Assembly (NCBI GenBank): GCA_052169645.1
Contig: JBQNCA010000002.1
Span: forward strand, 1-64,000
DNA from: JAIKWW01 sp052169645
Lineage (GTDB): Bacteria > Bacillota > Clostridia > Peptostreptococcales > Anaerovoracaceae
Length of the DNA stretch: 64,000 bases
Direction: 5' to 3'
Shown: positions 60,636 through 64,000 of the stretch, in pieces
Layout: every line of letters begins with the position of its first letter
Numbering within the stretch: position 1 is the stretch's first letter
The notes under the pieces: model-generated
The model's database searches: none
What the model was told of the DNA's origin: nothing
What the model saw: the letters and a program-made list of their open reading frames with translations, nothing else
Position numbers and translations under genes: made by a program

Positions 60636-62012
60636 TTAAAGCAGCTTTCCGGCTATATGCCCCGATGCCCATGCCCATTGGAGGTTGAAGCCGCCGCAGC
60701 GTCCGTCCACATCTATCAGTTCTCCGCAAAAGTAAAGACCCGGAACCAATAAGGATTCCATGGTTTCAGGGTTTATTTCATTTCTGCGGATGCCTCCTCT
60801 TGTTACCTGAGCAGCTTCCCAGCCCTTTGTGGAGCCTATGGAAATACGAAAATCCTTGAGGCGGCTCGCCGCTTTGCGTTCGAGTGAAATCGCATCCGCA
60901 TCGGAAGTCACAAGCTGCGGCTCGCCCCCGCCGGCTACGCACTCGGCAGCCGGCTCAAAAACCGGCGCTTCGATTTTTGAGGCGATTTCCGACACTTCGA
61001 GCTTTGAGGCGATTTCCGACGCAATACGCCTGTCTGCAAAGCCGGAAATCGCTTCCGACAGGGAGCGCCGGTGCTCACCTTTCCCTCGGAAGTGAGCAAG
61101 ATGCAGCGCAAGCTTCTCCTCGGAAAGCTCCGGGACAAAATCGACAGACAGCTCATAGCTGCGGGATTTTTGTTCCGCAGCCCGGGGCTTGCGCTTTTTG
61201 TTCTTTTTTGCCGATGGACGGGCAGCATCCATATACCTTGAAAGATCGAACATACAAATACCTGATACTCCCGTACCCGTAAACTGAATTTCGCCGCTGC
61301 CCGCCCCCTTTAAACACCCGTCTTCGTAAAGGCTGAGCCTGCCTTTCGCTCTCAACCCTTTAAGCATCGCTGCAAGCTTTGCATCTTTCTCAGTACTCTC
61401 TGCGGCAACAAGAGCCGGTCGGATTTCTGCAAGTGAGTGCCCGAAGCTCTTTGCAAATCCGTATCCGTCACCCGTACTTCCGAACTGCAGCCCGGCTCTG
61501 CCTCCGCAGGCAAGTATCACAGCTTCACATTCCAAAGCTTTGCCTGATGCCAAATGCACGACAAATCCGCTGCTTCCGAAATCGTGCGAATACTCTTTGC
61601 CCTCTATGCTAATTGCCGCATTTCCGGTAATTACAGCCACACCTCGGCGTCGCACTCCCGCTTCTAAAGCTGTGACCAGAGCTGCCGCCTGCCCCGAATA
61701 AGGATAACAGCGACCCTCGTTTTCCACTCTTGCAAAAAGCGCTTCATTTTCAAAAAAATCTATGCTGTCTTTCGCTGTAAATTCGGACAGTACAGTCTCC
61801 GTAAATCCGTCCTCGGGATTATTATAATCCTGAGGACTGCAATTTATATTTGTAAAATTGCAGCGTCCGTTACCCGTTGCGTAAAGCTTACGTCCGAGGC
61901 GTTCATTTCCGTCTATCAAAAAAACGGTTTTTCCCGCATCTGCAGCTGAAACGGCAGCCATCATTCCCGATGCACCCGCTCCTATCACTGCGACGGTTTT
62001 ATATGTGCTCAT
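60636..62012 (-). CDS. NAD(P)/FAD-dependent oxidoreductase, HI0933/YhiN family
   Basis: A 458-residue flavoprotein with VIGAGASGMMAAVSAADAG, GRKLYATGNGRCNFTN, the EGRCYPYSGQA stretch, and the C-terminal GLYFCGELIDVDGRCGGFNLQ. Family function is unknown. The middle insert domain contains an in-frame micro-duplication (SEIASKLE, SEIASKIE). GAGGAG precedes the ATG. The gene starts about 30 bases after whiA, in the same direction. Confidence 0.9.
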   Translation of the reverse strand: MSTYKTVAVIGAGASGMMAAVSAADAGKTVFLIDGNERLGRKLYATGNGRCNFTNINCSPQDYNNPEDGFTETVLSEFTAKDSIDFFENEALFARVENEGRCYPYSGQAAALVTALEAGVRRRGVAVITGNAAISIEGKEYSHDFGSSGFVVHLASGKALECEAVILACGGRAGLQFGSTGDGYGFAKSFGHSLAEIRPALVAAESTEKDAKLAAMLKGLRAKGRLSLYEDGCLKGAGSGEIQFTGTGVSGICMFDLSRYMDAARPSAKKNKKRKPRAAEQKSRSYELSVDFVPELSEEKLALHLAHFRGKGEHRRSLSEAISGFADRRIASEIASKLEVSEIASKIEAPVFEPAAECVAGGGEPQLVTSDADAISLERKAASRLKDFRISIGSTKGWEAAQVTRGGIRRNEINPETMESLLVPGLYFCGELIDVDGRCGGFNLQWAWASGHIAGKLL

Positions 62013-62043
62013 ATAATCTCCTCAAAACAACTACGTCCTCTCC

Positions 62044-63012
62044 CTACAATTCGGATTTCAAACCGTCCTGCTCTCTCAGACTGTCAGCCATATCGTCAAG
62101 CTTGGCAAGTCTGTGATTCAGCCCGCTCTTACTCACAGGCGGGTCTATAAGTGCAGCCAACTCCCTCAGTGGCAGCTCCGGATTTTCCATACGGCTCAAG
62201 GCTGCCGTTCTGAGTTTTTCGGGCAGAGTATCAATTCCTATCTTTTCATCGAGATACCTTATATTTTCGATCTGTCTGGCTGCGGCATTCACGGATTTAT
62301 CCATATTCGCCGACTCACAGTTCACTATACGGTTGGTGCGATTTCGCATATCCCTTATTATTCTGATATTTTCATATTCAAAAAGTCGATTATGCGCACC
62401 CACAATATTCATAAAATCTACAATTTTTTCACTTTCCTTTATATATATCACATAGTGATCTCTGCGCTCGGATATCTTTGCATTCAGGGAGAAGCTGTTC
62501 ATAAGCTTCTTGATATCGCTGCTCATAACGGCGCCTCTGCCGACAATCTCCAGATGATATCCTCTCTCAGGGTGATTCACGGAGCCCGATGCTAAAAACA
62601 GACCTCGCAGATAGGCTCTCTTACAACATTTTTTTCTGATAATTTCAGTTGCTATGCCGTCAGTAATCACGTTGCTGCCTTCCTGTACGGTAAGCATACC
62701 GGTTTCCCTCAACACCTGTTCGCCCGTCAGCATATCGTCAAAGGTCAGTCTGTAATGCTTTACCTTTCGTATACCTGAGCCGGATATAATCTCAAGACTT
62801 GTATCCGCATCAAAATATATTTTTATCAGCTTCTTCATCATTCGGGCAACCGCAGGATCTTCGGAGGTTACAATTACCGAAAGCTTTCCGCCTCCCATCA
62901 ATCTTATAGAGCCGTTCATGCGCAAAAATCCTGCAATCTCCGCAAGCAGACAGCACTTTTTTTCAGGTATTATGAGCGCAAGCTCCTTTTTCATATCCGA
63001 TGCAAATGACAT
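62044..63012 (-). CDS. whiA: WhiA DNA-binding regulator
   Basis: Homolog of sporulation regulator WhiA, which in Firmicutes influences division and metabolism. The 322 residues comprise an N-terminal LAGLIDADG-like domain (KKELALI, CCLLAEIAGFLRMNGSI, KKCCKRAYLRGLFLASGSV) and a C-terminal helix-turn-helix (PELPLRELAALIDPPVSKSG). AAAGG precedes the ATG. The yvcK-whiA order is standard. Confidence 0.96.
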   Translation of the reverse strand: MSFASDMKKELALIIPEKKCCLLAEIAGFLRMNGSIRLMGGGKLSVIVTSEDPAVARMMKKLIKIYFDADTSLEIISGSGIRKVKHYRLTFDDMLTGEQVLRETGMLTVQEGSNVITDGIATEIIRKKCCKRAYLRGLFLASGSVNHPERGYHLEIVGRGAVMSSDIKKLMNSFSLNAKISERRDHYVIYIKESEKIVDFMNIVGAHNRLFEYENIRIIRDMRNRTNRIVNCESANMDKSVNAAARQIENIRYLDEKIGIDTLPEKLRTAALSRMENPELPLRELAALIDPPVSKSGLNHRLAKLDDMADSLREQDGLKSEL

Positions 63013-63079
63013 TAATATTTTCCTTTAAATTATATTTATTGTTCACAAAATCTGTTCTAAGCCTGTAAGCTTATATTTA

Positions 63080-64000
63080 TTATGCTCCGTGTATCAGATT
63101 CATCAGGATATTGCTTATTCTGTCGGCATCGTGACGTATCACACCGCCTTCAGCCGAAATCATATTGCTCTCAACGAGCATTATGCCCATATCCGATAAT
63201 TTTTTTCTGTCTGTCCGAGTTGAACACATCTGCCTAATTCCTTTTTTCAGGTATGGAAGCAGCTCATCATTCGAACATTCATGATCATTTACCAGCAAAT
63301 ATTCTATAATCCGCTTCCCGAGGTATTTCTCAACGGCGGCGGCAAAATCCGTAACCGTATAATTATCCGTTTCGCCCGGCTGAGTCATAACATTGCAGAC
63401 AAGCACTTTCAAACCGCCTGCGGCTGATATGGCTTCAGTTATGCCGCCTACAAGCAGATTAGGTATGATGCTGCTGTACAAGCTTCCCGGACCCATAACA
63501 ATCATATCGGCTGAAAGTATGGCATCAATTGCACCGGTAAGTGCAGGAGGATCGGGAGGATCCAAAAATACATCCTTTATAGGACTTTTAAATTTTTTTA
63601 CTCCATCCGGTATGCGTGACTCTCCCACTATTATTTTGCCGTTTTCCAAACGGGCACACAAGGTTATATTCTCCGAGGTTACAGGAATTACATGTCCCTT
63701 TATTCTCAATATGTCATGGAGCTTGTCAACTGCCAGCTCAAAATCTCCGTATATATCCGTAAGTGCCGCAATGAAAAGGTTTCCCATATTTTGCCCCTTC
63801 AATCGACCTTTTCCGAACCTGTATTGCAAAAGGCTTTCCATCATATCTTCTTCATTTGCAAGAGCCAATATACAGTTTCTCACATCACCCGGAGGCAGCA
63901 TACCGTAGTCGTGACGCAGCATTCCGGATCCGCCGCCGTCATCAGCCACTGTAACTATAGCCGATATATTGGTACTTACCTTCTTTAAACCTCTGAGAAG
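63080..64000 (-). CDS. yvcK: YvcK/CofD-like gluconeogenesis factor (N-terminus cut by window end)
   Basis: Frame runs in from beyond 64000 and ends at 63080, about 306 residues visible. The first visible residues LLRGLKKVSTNISAIVTVAD then DGGGSGMLRHDYGMLPPGD match YvcK, with a few tens of residues missing (the GGGTG nucleotide loop lies outside). Other conserved parts are QNMGNLFIAAL, MGPGSLYSSIIPNLLV and CNVMTQPGETDNYTV. YvcK affects carbon flux and cell-wall synthesis and binds UDP-sugars in relatives. Confidence 0.95.
   Translation of the reverse strand, partial: LLRGLKKVSTNISAIVTVADDGGGSGMLRHDYGMLPPGDVRNCILALANEEDMMESLLQYRFGKGRLKGQNMGNLFIAALTDIYGDFELAVDKLHDILRIKGHVIPVTSENITLCARLENGKIIVGESRIPDGVKKFKSPIKDVFLDPPDPPALTGAIDAILSADMIVMGPGSLYSSIIPNLLVGGITEAISAAGGLKVLVCNVMTQPGETDNYTVTDFAAAVEKYLGKRIIEYLLVNDHECSNDELLPYLKKGIRQMCSTRTDRKKLSDMGIMLVESNMISAEGGVIRHDADRISNILMNLIHGA

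Noticed and set aside
1..64000. tRNA, rRNA, SRP RNA, transposase or integrase genes
   Set aside because: None was recognised by eye on either strand; a tRNAscan and Infernal run would settle small RNAs.

Overview
The window looks like chromosomal DNA of a Gram-positive, low-to-moderate GC anaerobe of the Bacillota (Clostridia). The grounds are PolC-type replicative polymerase, a ylxM-ffh-rpsP-khpA-rimM-trmD block, a SepF/YggT/YggS division cluster, WhiA-YvcK, an LPXTG-type sortase substrate, strong AGGAGG ribosome binding sites, frequent TTG starts and TGA used as stop. An Anaerovoracaceae (Clostridiales Family XIII)-like lineage is my guess for the genus level; the sequence alone does not prove it. 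No rRNA, tRNA, CRISPR array, insertion sequence, phage gene or integrase was seen.

Region 1 (1-35984, all minus strand) is one long housekeeping run that reads right to left: pyrH, frr, a small PASTA-like protein, uppS, cdsA, dxr, rseP, ispG, nfeD, an SPFH protein, polC, a 10.9-kb surface-protein gene, rimP, nusA, ylxR, ylxQ, infB, an rbfA-nrnA fusion, truB, ribF, rpsO, pnp and the start of a second secreted protein. It joins nucleotide metabolism (pyrH), ribosome recycling (frr), isoprenoid and lipid precursors (uppS, cdsA, dxr, ispG), a membrane protease (rseP), replication (polC), and transcription/translation (rimP to rpsO). Gene order follows the usual clostridial order except for the inserted surface protein between polC and rimP.

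Region 2 (36234-42193, plus strand) is a cell-envelope operon: an FHA-SEDS (FtsW/RodA) fusion, a class B penicillin-binding protein, and an LtaS-like membrane phosphoglycerol transferase. It diverges from pyrH, where rpsB-tsf often sit in other Firmicutes.

Region 3 (42198-64000, minus strand) reads right to left: yvcK (cut by the window end), whiA, two FAD-dependent oxidoreductases, an M18 aminopeptidase, a MurJ/SpoVB-type flippase, a small-multidrug-export-like protein, a GntR-regulated ABC transporter (gntR, ATPase, permease), sppA, ylxM-ffh-rpsP-khpA-rimM-trmD, a HlyD-like adaptor, yggS, sepF, yggT, lspA and rluD.

The points most worth a second look are: PolC appears to lack its whole 3'-5' proofreading exonuclease domain; RbfA and NrnA are fused in one frame; a 3628-residue LPQTG surface protein carries 28 MBG-like units in strict two-type alternation and sits inside a conserved operon; an isolated PASTA-like protein lies between frr and uppS; and tandem copies of a tiny one-helix membrane ORF precede the SPFH gene.
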